Source of the DNA: [Mycobacterium] stephanolepidis
Lineage (GTDB): Bacteria; Actinomycetota; Actinomycetes; Mycobacteriales; Mycobacteriaceae
DNA length: 64,000 nucleotides
Direction: 5' to 3'
NCBI RefSeq assembly: GCF_002356335.1
Contig: NZ_AP018165.1
Coordinates: 496,001 to 560,000 of the forward strand
Made by a program: the position numbers and the translations under genes. Of the stretch, positions 47,421-55,815 are shown piece after piece (position 1 is the stretch's first letter; every line of letters begins with the position of its first letter). Under the pieces are notes generated by a model that saw nothing but the letters and a program-made list of their open reading frames with translations, was not told the DNA's origin and did no database searches.

Positions 47421-48370
47421 AGTGCCTCCAGTACGCGCGCGCGATGCCATTCCGGTGTGCCCCACGCCGACGTCAGCGCCCGCACCTTGAGGATCCACAG
47501 CGACAGGTCGTATTCGGCGGTGAAGCCGATGGCGCCATGGGTCTGCAGGGAAGAGCGCGCGGCAAGGTAGGCGGCCTTGCCGGCGGCGACCTTCGCGGCG
47601 CTCACATCGCGAGCAGCGGTGGCGGATTCGTCGGCGAGGGACAGTGCGGCGCCGTACACCAACGGGCGCGCCAGCTCCAGCGCGATGTGTACATCGGCCA
47701 GTTTGTGCTTCACGGCTTGGTAAGAGCCGATCGGCCGGCCGAACTGGGAACGCTGCTTGGCGTACTCCACGGCACGGTCCAGCAGGGCCTGTCCGGCGCC
47801 GACCAGCTGTGCTGAAATGGCAAGCACGCCAAAGTCGATGGCACGGCTGGTGTCCATGGAGACACCACCGTCAGTCGGCGCCACGTCGAATACCCGACGG
47901 GTGGCATCGATCGACTCATGCTGTGCGCCGGCTTGCCCCTCACGGAATCCGATGTCATCGGCGATGAGCACCAGACCGGCGACATCCGCATCGAGCGCGC
48001 GCGGAGCGATGGGTGCTGCGGCGACCGTGGCGATGAGTTCTCCAGAGGCAAGTTGTGCGGACCGCTCGTCCTCAGCCAACAAGACCGGCGCCACCACGAG
48101 TGATTCGACAACGGGTCCGGGTACCGCCCACTTGCCCAAGCCCTCAAGGGCGACAACCAGATCGACGGGGTGTGCCCCGATGCCGTCGTATTTCTCGGAC
48201 ACCGCGAGGGCCGTGACACCGAGGTCGGCCAGCGTTGACCACACGGCCAACCCGGGTTCGTGATTGCCCGTGGCCCACGCGCGCGCTGCGCCGGGAACGT
48301 CGGCCGCCGACAGAGCGGCATCGATGCTGGCCGCGAAATCCCGCTGCTGAGTATCCAGATCGAACCTCAC
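47417..48370 (-). CDS. fadE32: FadE32, acyl-CoA dehydrogenase-like subunit
   Basis: A 317-residue protein similar to FadE33 in size, matching Rv3563. Visible are FDLDTQQRDFAASIDAALSAADVPG, EKYDGIGAHPVDLVVALEGLGKW, EYAKQRSQFGRPIGSYQAVKHKLADVHIA and LQTHGAIGFTAEYDLSLWILKVRAL. It probably binds FadE31 to form an alpha2beta2 dehydrogenase for a ring-C/D CoA intermediate. Both ends overlap neighbours by 4 bp, indicating tight coupling. Confidence 0.92.
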   Translation of the reverse strand: MRFDLDTQQRDFAASIDAALSAADVPGAARAWATGNHEPGLAVWSTLADLGVTALAVSEKYDGIGAHPVDLVVALEGLGKWAVPGPVVESLVVAPVLLAEDERSAQLASGELIATVAAAPIAPRALDADVAGLVLIADDIGFREGQAGAQHESIDATRRVFDVAPTDGGVSMDTSRAIDFGVLAISAQLVGAGQALLDRAVEYAKQRSQFGRPIGSYQAVKHKLADVHIALELARPLVYGAALSLADESATAARDVSAAKVAAGKAAYLAARSSLQTHGAIGFTAEYDLSLWILKVRALTSAWGTPEWHRARVLEAL

Positions 48371-49518
48371 TTGACACCTCCCGTGCGAGCACTTTCCTTG
48401 GGCAGGCCAAGGATGCGTTCGGCGATGATGTTGCGCTGAATCTCATTGGTACCCGCGTAGATCGGGCCGCCGAGGGAGAACAGGTACCCGTCGGTCCACG
48501 GTCCGGTCAGCTCGCCGTCTGCGCCGCGTAGCTCGAAGGCCGTCTCGTGCAGGGCGACATCCAATTCGGACCAGAACACCTTGGTGATCGAGGACTCGGC
48601 ACCCAGCTCGCCGCCACCCGCCAGCCGGGTCACGGTGCCGAAGGTATGCAGCCGGTAGGCCTGTGCCGCGATCCAGGCATCCGCCACGTGTTCGGAAGCG
48701 AACCCATTGTCCGGAAACGATTTCCACAAGTCCACCAGCCGATCGGCGGTGGCCAGAAAACGGCCGGGGCTGCGCAGCGACATGCCACGCTCATTGCTCG
48801 AGGTGCTCATGGCCACGCGCCAGCCGTCGTGCACTCCGCCGATGACGTCCTCGTCGGGCACAAATACGTCATCCAGGAAGATCTCGGCGAAGCCGGGGTC
48901 GCCGTCGAGCTGCGGAATCGGGCGCACCGTGACGCCCTCGGCCTTGAGGTCGAACATGAAATAGGTCAATCCCTGGTGGCGCTGGGCCGCCGGGTCGGAG
49001 CGGAACAGTCCGAATGCCCTGTCCGCGAAGGGTGCTCGCGAGCTCCAGATCTTCTGTCCGGATAGGCGCCAGCCTCCGTCGACCTTGCGGGCAGGGGAGC
49101 GCAGCGAGGCCAGGTCGCTACCGGATTCCGGCTCAGACCATGCCTGCGCCCATATCTCCTCGCCGTTGGCCATTTTGGGCAGGATGCGATCCAGTTGGTC
49201 CTTGCTGCCGTGCGCGAACAACGTCGGGCCCAGCAGGAACATGCCGTTCTGGCTGATGCGTGCCGGGGCTCCCGCCTTGAAGTACTCCTCTTCGAAGATC
49301 ACCCACTGCAGCAGGGTGACGTCGCGGCCGCCGTACTCCCGGGGCCAGGACACCGCGGAAAATCCCGCGTCGTAGAGGGTGCGCTCCCATTGGCGGTGTG
49401 CCACTGCCCCTTCCGGCGAATCGTAGGAGGGCAGCGGTGGGTTCGGGACGTTGGCGGCGAGGAACTCGCGCACCTCCGTCCGGAATGCCTCGGTCTCGTC
49501 GTCGAGCAATAGGTCCAT
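48367..49518 (-). CDS. fadE31: FadE31, acyl-CoA dehydrogenase
   Basis: A 383-residue acyl-CoA dehydrogenase (Rv3562 counterpart) with the whole fold: EYGGRDVTLLQWVIFEEEYF, SEPESGSDLASLRSPARKVDGGWR, GIHDGWRVAMSTSSNERG-like GGVHDGWRVAMS, and the C-terminal GPIYAGTNEIQRNIIAERILGLP. It supplies the catalytic subunit for FadE32 and FadE33. Its ATG overlaps the fadD3 stop by one base (TAATG). Confidence 0.92.
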   Translation of the reverse strand: MDLLLDDETEAFRTEVREFLAANVPNPPLPSYDSPEGAVAHRQWERTLYDAGFSAVSWPREYGGRDVTLLQWVIFEEEYFKAGAPARISQNGMFLLGPTLFAHGSKDQLDRILPKMANGEEIWAQAWSEPESGSDLASLRSPARKVDGGWRLSGQKIWSSRAPFADRAFGLFRSDPAAQRHQGLTYFMFDLKAEGVTVRPIPQLDGDPGFAEIFLDDVFVPDEDVIGGVHDGWRVAMSTSSNERGMSLRSPGRFLATADRLVDLWKSFPDNGFASEHVADAWIAAQAYRLHTFGTVTRLAGGGELGAESSITKVFWSELDVALHETAFELRGADGELTGPWTDGYLFSLGGPIYAGTNEIQRNIIAERILGLPKESARTGGVK

Positions 49519-51089
49519 TACGCAGACTCCTCATGCATGGCACGCAGGGTGGGCTTGACCACCTTGCCGCCCAGGTTGCGGGGAAGTTCGTCGAGAAACT
49601 CGACGAACCGCGGTTTCTTGAAGTTCGCCACATGCTGTGCGCAGTAATCGATTACTGCCTGCGAGTCCAGAGATGCATCGGGCCTGCGCACGATGTACGC
49701 CTTGCCGACCTCGCCGAGGCGTGCGTCGGGGACGCCGATCACGGCGGCGTCGGCCACACCGTCCAGGCGCATCAGCACCTGCTCGATCTCGGCGGGATAC
49801 ACGTTGAATCCGCCGCAGATGTACATGTCCTTGAGGCGGTCGGTGATGGTGAGATTGCCCCGCTCGTCGAGCTTTCCGATATCACCGGTGTGCAACCAAC
49901 CATCCGAGTCGACGGTCTCGGCGGTGGCCTGTGGATCGTCGAGATAGCCCTTCATGACATTGGCGCTGCGCAGCAGCACTTCGCCCTCGTCGCCGGGTTT
50001 CTGTGCGCCGTCGATCCGCAGCTCGTAGCCGATCATCGGACGTCCACAGGTGGTCGCGACGGTGACCGCGTCGTCGTCGGAGCGGCAGATCGTGGCGAAA
50101 CCCTGAGTCTCGGTGAGGCCGTAGGCGGTAAGCACCAGATCGAAATCCAGCTCGGATTGCATGCGTTCGATGAGTACCACCGGGACGACGGCCGCACCCG
50201 TGACGGAGTAGCGCAGCGAGGTCAGGTCGTAGTTCTTACGTGCCGGATGGTCGAGCAGCATCTGGAAGATGGTCGGCGCGCCGGGCAGCACGGTGATCTG
50301 GTGCTCCTGGACCGCGGCCATGGCCTTTTCGGGGTCGAAGGTCAGCTGCGGCATGAGTGCCGCCCCGGTCTGCAGACAGGCCAGGATTCCCGCCTTGTAC
50401 CCGAAGTTGTGGAAGAACGGATTGACGCAGAGGTAGCGGTCGTTTTCGGTGAATTCGCCGTAGGTGGCCCAGGCCAAGGAGGCGGCCAGCGGTTGACGAT
50501 GCATGCACAGCACGCCCTTGCTACGTCCGGTGGTGCCGGAGGTGAAAAGGATGTCGCTGATGTCCTCGGAATCCACTGTGTCCCGCCGGGCGTCGATGTC
50601 CTCGTCGGTGACGTCGTCTCCGTGCGCCACGAACTCGTTCCAGTTGGACCGGTCGCCGACTTCCACCGCGACCCGCACGATGTGCCGCAGGTCGGGGAGG
50701 GTTGCGGCGTCTAGCTGGGTGATGCGTTCTGAACCGAGGAAGACCCCGACAGACACCAGCACACGGGCCTGGCTGCGCTGCAGAATGTCGGTCGCCTCAT
50801 CGACTGTGTAGCGGGTGTTCATCGGGACGACGGCGGCCCCCGCGTACTGCGCACCCAGGCAGGCGATGGGCCAGTGCCATGAATTGGGGGACCAGATGGC
50901 TACGCGCTCGCCGTGCTCGACGCCGAGTGCGATCAGGGCCGCGGCGAAGCGCCGCGCGCGGGTGCGAAGTTCTGAGAAGGTCAGCCAGGAGCCGTCCGCG
51001 TAAAGGGCGTCGCGACTGCCGAAACGGGCTGCTGCCTGGTCCAACGCTGCCGGGATGGTGAGTTCGGGTGTCTGTTGCGCCGACTCCAT
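49518..51089 (-). CDS. fadD3: FadD3, HIP-CoA ligase
   Basis: A 523-residue adenylate-forming acyl-CoA synthetase, corresponding to Rv3561, which activates HIP (the indanedione propanoate left after rings A/B removal). The P-loop is LFTSGTTGRSKGV, followed by FHNFGYKAGI, YGLTETQGFATI, GWLHTGDIGKLDERGNLTITDRLKD (in pieces) and the C-terminal catalytic lysine region LGGKVVKPTL. The start is ATG 51089 (MESAQQTPEL), 27 bp from the KstR2 box. It diverges from fadE30. Confidence 0.94.
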   Translation of the reverse strand: MESAQQTPELTIPAALDQAAARFGSRDALYADGSWLTFSELRTRARRFAAALIALGVEHGERVAIWSPNSWHWPIACLGAQYAGAAVVPMNTRYTVDEATDILQRSQARVLVSVGVFLGSERITQLDAATLPDLRHIVRVAVEVGDRSNWNEFVAHGDDVTDEDIDARRDTVDSEDISDILFTSGTTGRSKGVLCMHRQPLAASLAWATYGEFTENDRYLCVNPFFHNFGYKAGILACLQTGAALMPQLTFDPEKAMAAVQEHQITVLPGAPTIFQMLLDHPARKNYDLTSLRYSVTGAAVVPVVLIERMQSELDFDLVLTAYGLTETQGFATICRSDDDAVTVATTCGRPMIGYELRIDGAQKPGDEGEVLLRSANVMKGYLDDPQATAETVDSDGWLHTGDIGKLDERGNLTITDRLKDMYICGGFNVYPAEIEQVLMRLDGVADAAVIGVPDARLGEVGKAYIVRRPDASLDSQAVIDYCAQHVANFKKPRFVEFLDELPRNLGGKVVKPTLRAMHEESA

Positions 51090-51116
51090 ACGCGTCCGAC
51101 CCACCTTCCAATAACA

Positions 51117-51130
51117 AGCAAGTGCTTGGT
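51117..51130. promoter_or_regulatory. KstR2 operator, fadD3-fadE30
   Basis: AGCAAGTGCTTGGT fits the KstR2 consensus AnCAAGnnCTTGnT. It lies between the divergent fadD3 and fadE30 genes, only 16 bp before the fadE30 GTG. Confidence 0.93.
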
Positions 51131-51146
51131 AGGTTAGCCTACAGGT

Positions 51147-52331
51147 GTGGGTGAGTTCCAAGCGGCTTCCGAGCGTCCGTTGTCGGAGATATCCGACGAT
51201 CAGGTGCGTGCCGAGATCCGGGAATGGCTGGCCGAGAACCTTGTCGGCGAATTCGCCGAGCTGAAGGGCCTGGGCGGTCCGGGTAGCGAGCACGTGGCCT
51301 TCGAAGAGCGCCTCGCCTGGAACCGTCTCCTGGCTGCCGCGGGCTGGACCTGCCTGGGCTGGCCCGTCGAGCACGGCGGTCGCGGAGCCACCGTGAGTCA
51401 ACGCGTCATCTTCTATGAGGAGTACGCCCGCGCCGAGGCGCCGCACAAGGTCAATCACCTGGGCGAGGAGCTGCTAGGACCGACGCTCATCGCCTACGGC
51501 ACCCCCGAACAGCAGCAGCGCTTCCTTCCGGCCATCCGCGATGTCACCGAGCTGTGGTGTCAGGGATATTCGGAACCCGGTGCAGGGTCGGACCTGGCGA
51601 ACGTGTCCACCACCGCGGTGCGTGACGGTGACGAGTGGGTGATCAACGGGCAGAAGGTGTGGACCTCGCTGGCGCTGCAATCGCAGTGGTGTTTCGTGGT
51701 CGCGCGTACCGAACCCGGATCGGCACGGCACAAAGGCCTGTCGTATCTTCTTGTGCCCCTTGAGCAGCCAGGTGTCGAGATCCGCCCGATCATCCAGCTG
51801 ACCGGCACCTCGGAGTTCAACGAGGTGTTCTTCGACAGTGCGCGCACCGCCGCCGATCTGGTGGTCGGTGAGCCCGGTGATGGCTGGCGGGTCGCCATGG
51901 GCACCCTGACCTTCGAGCGTGGTGTCTCGACGTTGGGCAACCAGATCACCTATGCCCGTGAGCTTTCGAGGCTAGCCGAGCTCGCCAAGTCCAACGGCTC
52001 GGCGGACGACCCCGCGATCCGCGAGCGCCTGGCCCAGGCTTATGTCGGGCTCCGCACCATGCGCGCCTACGCGCTGGCCACCATGGACGAGGAGCGCCCC
52101 GGCCAGGACAATGTGTCAAAGCTGTTGTGGGCCAACTGGCATCGTGACCTGGGCGAGCTGGCGATGGAGATCATCGGAAAGTCGACCCTGTTGACCGATG
52201 ACGGAGAGATGGACGAATGGCAGCGTCTGTTCCTCTTCTCCCGTGCCGACACGATTTACGGTGGCTCCAATGAGATCCAACGCAACATCATTTCCGAGCG
52301 GGTGCTCGGACTACCCAGAGAGGCGCGCTAA
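51147..52331 (+). CDS. fadE30: FadE30, acyl-CoA dehydrogenase of HIP-CoA
   Basis: A 394-residue dehydrogenase, matching Rv3560c, proposed for dehydrogenation of the propionyl side chain of the HIP-CoA product. The fold motifs are VEHGGRGATVSQRVIFYEEYARAEAPH, SEPGAGSDLANVSTTAVRDGDEWVINGQKVWT (in pieces), ERGVSTLGNQITYAREL and the C-terminal TIYGGSNEIQRNIISERVLGLP. The start is GTG 51147. The next gene begins immediately at 52332, so it is co-transcribed with ipdF. Confidence 0.93.
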   Translation: MGEFQAASERPLSEISDDQVRAEIREWLAENLVGEFAELKGLGGPGSEHVAFEERLAWNRLLAAAGWTCLGWPVEHGGRGATVSQRVIFYEEYARAEAPHKVNHLGEELLGPTLIAYGTPEQQQRFLPAIRDVTELWCQGYSEPGAGSDLANVSTTAVRDGDEWVINGQKVWTSLALQSQWCFVVARTEPGSARHKGLSYLLVPLEQPGVEIRPIIQLTGTSEFNEVFFDSARTAADLVVGEPGDGWRVAMGTLTFERGVSTLGNQITYARELSRLAELAKSNGSADDPAIRERLAQAYVGLRTMRAYALATMDEERPGQDNVSKLLWANWHRDLGELAMEIIGKSTLLTDDGEMDEWQRLFLFSRADTIYGGSNEIQRNIISERVLGLPREAR

Positions 52332-53120
52332 GTGAGCTTGTCCCAGGCACCGAAAGAGATTGACGGACACGGTCTTCTGAAGGACAAGGCCGTCGTCGTG
52401 ACCGCGGCCGCCGGAACCGGGATCGGCTCGTCGACCGCGCGCCGTGCTCTGGCCGAGGGTGCCGACGTGGTCGTTTCCGATTATCACGAGCGTCGCCTCA
52501 CCGAGACACGCGACGAGCTGGCGGCGCTCGGGTTGGGCAAGGTGGCCGCGGTGGTGTGTGATGTCACGTCCACCGAGGCCGTCGACGCGCTCATCGTCGA
52601 ATCCGTTGCCGCACTGGGCCGTATCGATGTGCTGGTGAACAACGCCGGGCTAGGCGGTGAGACTCCCGTCGCCGATATGACCGATGAGCAGTGGGGCCGG
52701 GTTCTCGATGTCACCCTGACCTCCACGTTCCGCGCGACCCGTGCGGCCCTGCGGTACTTCCGCGAGGCCGGTCACGGTGGTGTCATCGTCAACAACGCGA
52801 GCGTGCTGGGCTGGCGCGCGCAGTACGGACAATCGCATTACGCCGCCGCCAAGGCTGGCGTCATGGCTCTGACGCGATGCAGCGCCATCGAGGCCGTCGA
52901 GTATGGCGTACGCATCAACGCGGTCGCCCCGAGCATTGCCCGGCATAAGTTCCTCGACAAGGTGACGTCTTCGGATCTGCTGGACAAGCTGTCCTCCGAT
53001 GAGGCATTCGGTCGCGCCGCCGAGCCGTGGGAGATTGCCTCCACCATTGCCTTCCTTGCCAGCGATTACTCGAGCTACCTGACCGGCGAGGTCATCTCGG
53101 TGTCCAGCCAGCGCGCGTGA
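52332..53120 (+). CDS. ipdF: IpdF, short-chain dehydrogenase of HIP metabolism
   Basis: A 262-residue SDR (Rv3559c counterpart) thought to oxidise the hydroxyl of a HIP-CoA intermediate. Motifs are TAAAGTGIGSSTA (cofactor loop), NNAGLGGETPV, NNASVLGWRAQYGQSHYAAAKAG (Ser and YxxxK). The GTG start follows the fadE30 stop without a gap. A KstR2 box lies right after its stop, separating it from kstR2. Confidence 0.92.
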   Translation: MSLSQAPKEIDGHGLLKDKAVVVTAAAGTGIGSSTARRALAEGADVVVSDYHERRLTETRDELAALGLGKVAAVVCDVTSTEAVDALIVESVAALGRIDVLVNNAGLGGETPVADMTDEQWGRVLDVTLTSTFRATRAALRYFREAGHGGVIVNNASVLGWRAQYGQSHYAAAKAGVMALTRCSAIEAVEYGVRINAVAPSIARHKFLDKVTSSDLLDKLSSDEAFGRAAEPWEIASTIAFLASDYSSYLTGEVISVSSQRA

Positions 53121-53143
53121 CATGCGCCATTAAGCGGTGACCA

Positions 53144-53157
53144 AACAAGCGCTTGGT
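53144..53157. promoter_or_regulatory. KstR2 operator upstream of kstR2
   Basis: AACAAGCGCTTGGT fits AnCAAGnnCTTGnT exactly. It ends 15 bp before the kstR2 GTG and indicates autoregulation of kstR2 and control of fadA6. Confidence 0.93.
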
Positions 53158-53172
53158 TGATACAGTAGGGAG

Positions 53173-53805
53173 GTGGACAAGGTGGCAGAAGTGCGAGAGT
53201 CGGACGCTCTTCGTGCAAGTGGCTCGTCGCAGCCGTCGCGACGTGACGAACTGCTGAGCCTTGCCGCCGCCATGTTCGCAGAACGCGGTCTGCGCGCCAC
53301 CACGGTGCGCGACATCGCCGATGCCGCCGGAATCCTGTCGGGCAGTCTCTATCACCACTTCGATTCCAAAGAGGCGATCGTCGACGAACTGCTGCGGGAC
53401 TTCCTCGAGGGACTCTTCGCCCGGTATCGCGAGATTGCCGCGGCCAACCTGAACCCCGTCGACACACTTAAGGGCCTGTTCCTGGCCTCATTCGACGCGA
53501 TCGAAACCAAGCATGCGCAGGTCGCCATCTACCAGGCGGAAGCACCCCGGCTGCTGTCACAGGAGCGGTTCGCATATCTGAACGAACTCAACACCGAGCA
53601 GCGCGAGTTGTGGCTCGAAGTGCTGCGCGACGGCATCGCCCAGGGCTACTTCCGCCCCGATCTTGATGTGGCAGTGGTGTACCGGTTCATTCGCGACGCA
53701 ACATGGGTGTCGGTGCGCTGGTTCCGTCCAGGCGGTTCGCGCACGGCGCAGGAAGTCGCCGAACAGTACCTTTCGATAGTCCTCGGCGGGATTACCGTCG
53801 ATTAG
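53173..53805 (+). CDS. kstR2: KstR2, TetR-family repressor of HIP catabolism
   Basis: A 210-residue TetR repressor. From SRRDELLSLAAAMFAERGLRATTVRDIADAAGILSGSLYHHFDSKE (HTH) onward it matches M. tuberculosis KstR2 (Rv3557c, 200 residues) closely. Between the start MDKVAEVRES and the conserved SRRDELL is a roughly 10-residue insert (DALRASGSSQ) that coincides with a dispersed-repeat copy. The ligand is HIP-CoA. fadA6 follows 23 bp downstream. Confidence 0.94.
   Translation: MDKVAEVRESDALRASGSSQPSRRDELLSLAAAMFAERGLRATTVRDIADAAGILSGSLYHHFDSKEAIVDELLRDFLEGLFARYREIAAANLNPVDTLKGLFLASFDAIETKHAQVAIYQAEAPRLLSQERFAYLNELNTEQRELWLEVLRDGIAQGYFRPDLDVAVVYRFIRDATWVSVRWFRPGGSRTAQEVAEQYLSIVLGGITVD
53202..53234 (+). 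repeat. Dispersed short repeat, copy d (inside kstR2)
   Basis: GGACGCTCTTCGTGCAAGTG then GCTCGTCGCAGCC encodes DALRASGSSQ in frame; it matches the repeat core with several changes, mostly silent with respect to the peptide. Confidence 0.7.
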
Positions 53806-53828
53806 TCTGGGAAATAAGGAGATTCACC

Positions 53829-54977
53829 ATGTCTGAGGCGTACATCATTGACGCTGTGCGTACCGCGGTCGGTAAGCGCAATGGCTCACTGTCCACGGTG
53901 CACCCGCTGGATCTGGGTGCGGCCACCTTCAAGGGGCTCTTCGATCGCGTCGACGTCGACCCCGACGCCATCGATGACGTGATCATGGGCGTCCTGGACG
54001 CCATCGGTGGGCAGGCGGGCAATGCCGGACGCCTCGCGTGGCTGGCCGGTGGGTATCCGGAAGAGGTGCCGGGCTGCACCGTAGACCGTCAGTGCGGATC
54101 GAGCCAGCAGGCCATTTCCTTTGCCGCGCAGGCTGTTATGTCCGGAACCGCCGACCTGGTGGTGGCCGGTGGCTTCCAGAACATGAGCCAGATTCCGATC
54201 TCGGCCGCGATGCTCGTCGGCAAGGAGTATGGATTCACTTCGCCCACGGCAGAATCCGAGGGCTGGCTGCACCGCTATGGCGATCAGGAAATCTCCCAGT
54301 TCCGCGGCGCGGAGATGATCGCCGAGAAGTGGGACATCAGCCGCGAGGAGATGGAGCAGTTCGCGCTCTCCAGCCATGAGCGGGCTTTCGCCGCGATCCG
54401 CAACGGACACTTCGACAACGAGATCGTCCCGGTCGGCGACTTCCGCGTCGACGAGGGTCCGCGTGAGAGCACGCTGGAGAAGATGGCGGGGCTCAAGACC
54501 CTCGTCGAGGGTGGCCGTCTCACGGCCGCTCTGGCCAGCCAGATCTCCGACGGTGGTAGCGCGACGCTGGTCGCCTCGGAAAGCGCGGTGAAGGCGCACG
54601 GGCTGAAGCCACGCGCACGCATTCATCACATCAGCGCCCGCGGCGACGACCCGGTGTTCATGTTGACCGGCCCCATCCCCGCTACCAAGTACGCGCTCGC
54701 CAAGACCGGTCTGACGATGGACGATATCGACGTTGTCGAGATCAACGAGGCCTTCGCCCCCGTGGTGTTGGCATGGGCCAAGGAGCTGGATGTCGACCTG
54801 AAGAAGGTCAACCCCAACGGCGGCGCAATCGCGCTGGGTCACCCGCTGGGAGCCACCGGCGCCAAGTTGTTCGCCACCATGCTCAACGAGCTGGAGCGCA
54901 CCGGCGGCAAGTACGGTCTGCAGACGATGTGTGAGGGCGGCGGCACCGCCAACGTCACCATCATCGAGCGCCTCTGA
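53829..54977 (+). CDS. fadA6: FadA6, thiolase of ring C/D degradation
   Basis: A 382-residue thiolase (Rv3556c counterpart). The nucleophile is Cys89 (VDRQCGSSQQAI), the His region is NEAFAP, then GHPLGATGAKL and the C-terminal Cys in MCEGGGTANVTIIERL. It cleaves a late beta-ketoacyl-CoA in HIP catabolism. The ATG at 53829 has an excellent AAGGAGATTCACC RBS and follows kstR2 by 23 bp, so it is under the same KstR2 box. Confidence 0.94.
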   Translation: MSEAYIIDAVRTAVGKRNGSLSTVHPLDLGAATFKGLFDRVDVDPDAIDDVIMGVLDAIGGQAGNAGRLAWLAGGYPEEVPGCTVDRQCGSSQQAISFAAQAVMSGTADLVVAGGFQNMSQIPISAAMLVGKEYGFTSPTAESEGWLHRYGDQEISQFRGAEMIAEKWDISREEMEQFALSSHERAFAAIRNGHFDNEIVPVGDFRVDEGPRESTLEKMAGLKTLVEGGRLTAALASQISDGGSATLVASESAVKAHGLKPRARIHHISARGDDPVFMLTGPIPATKYALAKTGLTMDDIDVVEINEAFAPVVLAWAKELDVDLKKVNPNGGAIALGHPLGATGAKLFATMLNELERTGGKYGLQTMCEGGGTANVTIIERL

Positions 54978-55003
54978 GCGCAGCGCGGGCGTAGCCTGAA
55001 CTG

Positions 55004-55333
55004 ATGCGTGCAGGAATCCTGATCGGCACGGCCGCAGCGGCGCTCGGCGTCATCGCAAGCAGTGCGCCGGCATCTGCCGAACCGTGTCCGCCCGAGGTTT
55101 GCAGCATTCCTGGATTGCCCGGCGGCAGTCTGCCCTTCAACCCGCAGATGTCTGACCTGCCACAAGACCCGATGTGGATGGGTCAGGCCTGGGATTGGTT
55201 GAGCAAGCGGGACAACACAGGCATGTTCGATACCCCAGGGGCGGCGGACTTCATTCGGTCGCAGCCGTCCGATGCGTGGGCGCCGGAGCAGACGCCGCCA
55301 CCTCTACCGGGGCCTGCTCTACCGGGCGACTAG
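55004..55333 (+). CDS. Small secreted protein, unknown
   Basis: A 109-residue exported protein: signal MRAGILIGTAAAALGVIASS, cleavage after ASA. The mature part is Pro-rich with two early cysteines (EPCPPEVCSIPGLPGG) and a tail ending LPGPALPGD. No enzyme motif is visible. It starts 26 bp after fadA6 and could be co-transcribed with it. Its TAG shares a CTAG with the convergent gene. Confidence 0.75.
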   Translation: MRAGILIGTAAAALGVIASSAPASAEPCPPEVCSIPGLPGGSLPFNPQMSDLPQDPMWMGQAWDWLSKRDNTGMFDTPGAADFIRSQPSDAWAPEQTPPPLPGPALPGD

Positions 55334-55668
55334 TTTCCGGCCCAGGTGCCGAACGGGACGTCCGGGTCGGTGCCCAGCGGGGTATCCGGGTCGGCGCCAC
55401 CGATGTCGTTGGCATGGTCCGGGACGTAGGGGTCGGTTCCGTACGGCACGTCCGGGTCGGCGCCGCCCTTGTTCTGGTCCTGCAACAACACGTGGTGTGG
55501 ACCGCGGTCGGTCGGTAGCTCCATGGCACCTTGCGAGGGTGCGTGGATGGGTTGCTCCGGCACCAACGGTTCGTCGGGATCGGCAGCGGCGATCGGTGCC
55601 AGCACGAAGGCGGCGGCTGTGGCCAAACAACACGCAGCCGTCGAGAAGCTGAACGTTCGATGTCTCAT
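55330..55668 (-). CDS. Small secreted protein with ADPDxPxGT repeats
   Basis: A 112-residue exported protein: signal MRHRTFSFSTAACCLATAAA, cleavage near IAAADP. The C-terminal half has degenerate repeats GGADPDVPYGTDPYVP, GGADPDTPLGTDPDVPFGT, rich in Asp and Pro, which might bind calcium or matrix. GGAGATATG provides the RBS for the ATG at 55668. Function is unknown. It converges with the gene at 55004. Confidence 0.7.
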   Translation of the reverse strand: MRHRTFSFSTAACCLATAAAFVLAPIAAADPDEPLVPEQPIHAPSQGAMELPTDRGPHHVLLQDQNKGGADPDVPYGTDPYVPDHANDIGGADPDTPLGTDPDVPFGTWAGN

Positions 55669-55730
55669 ATCTCCAGGATTCTCCCGCATTCTGTGAATCC
55701 GCTGTCCCTATCCTTGCCCATTCCTGCCGA

Positions 55731-55782
55731 ATGGGAACCTGGCGAGGGATTTCGGGCGATTTGCCTCGTGAGATTCCCACTC
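55731..55782 (+). repeat. 52-bp hairpin repeat, left copy
   Basis: The copy is 48 of 52 identical to 56675-56726. Its ends are nearly inverted (TGGGAACCT and AGATTCCCA) and can pair. It contains a short in-frame stretch that would read NLARDFGRFAS-stop, the same peptide as the C-terminus of the DUF559-like protein; three differences there are silent. Confidence 0.9.
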
Positions 55783-55815
55783 AGATTTGTCAGTGGTGAG
55801 TGGCATGCTCCCGCT

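Noticed and set aside
53886..54842. Open frame antisense to fadA6
   Set aside because: Shadow of a thiolase with intact catalytic residues.
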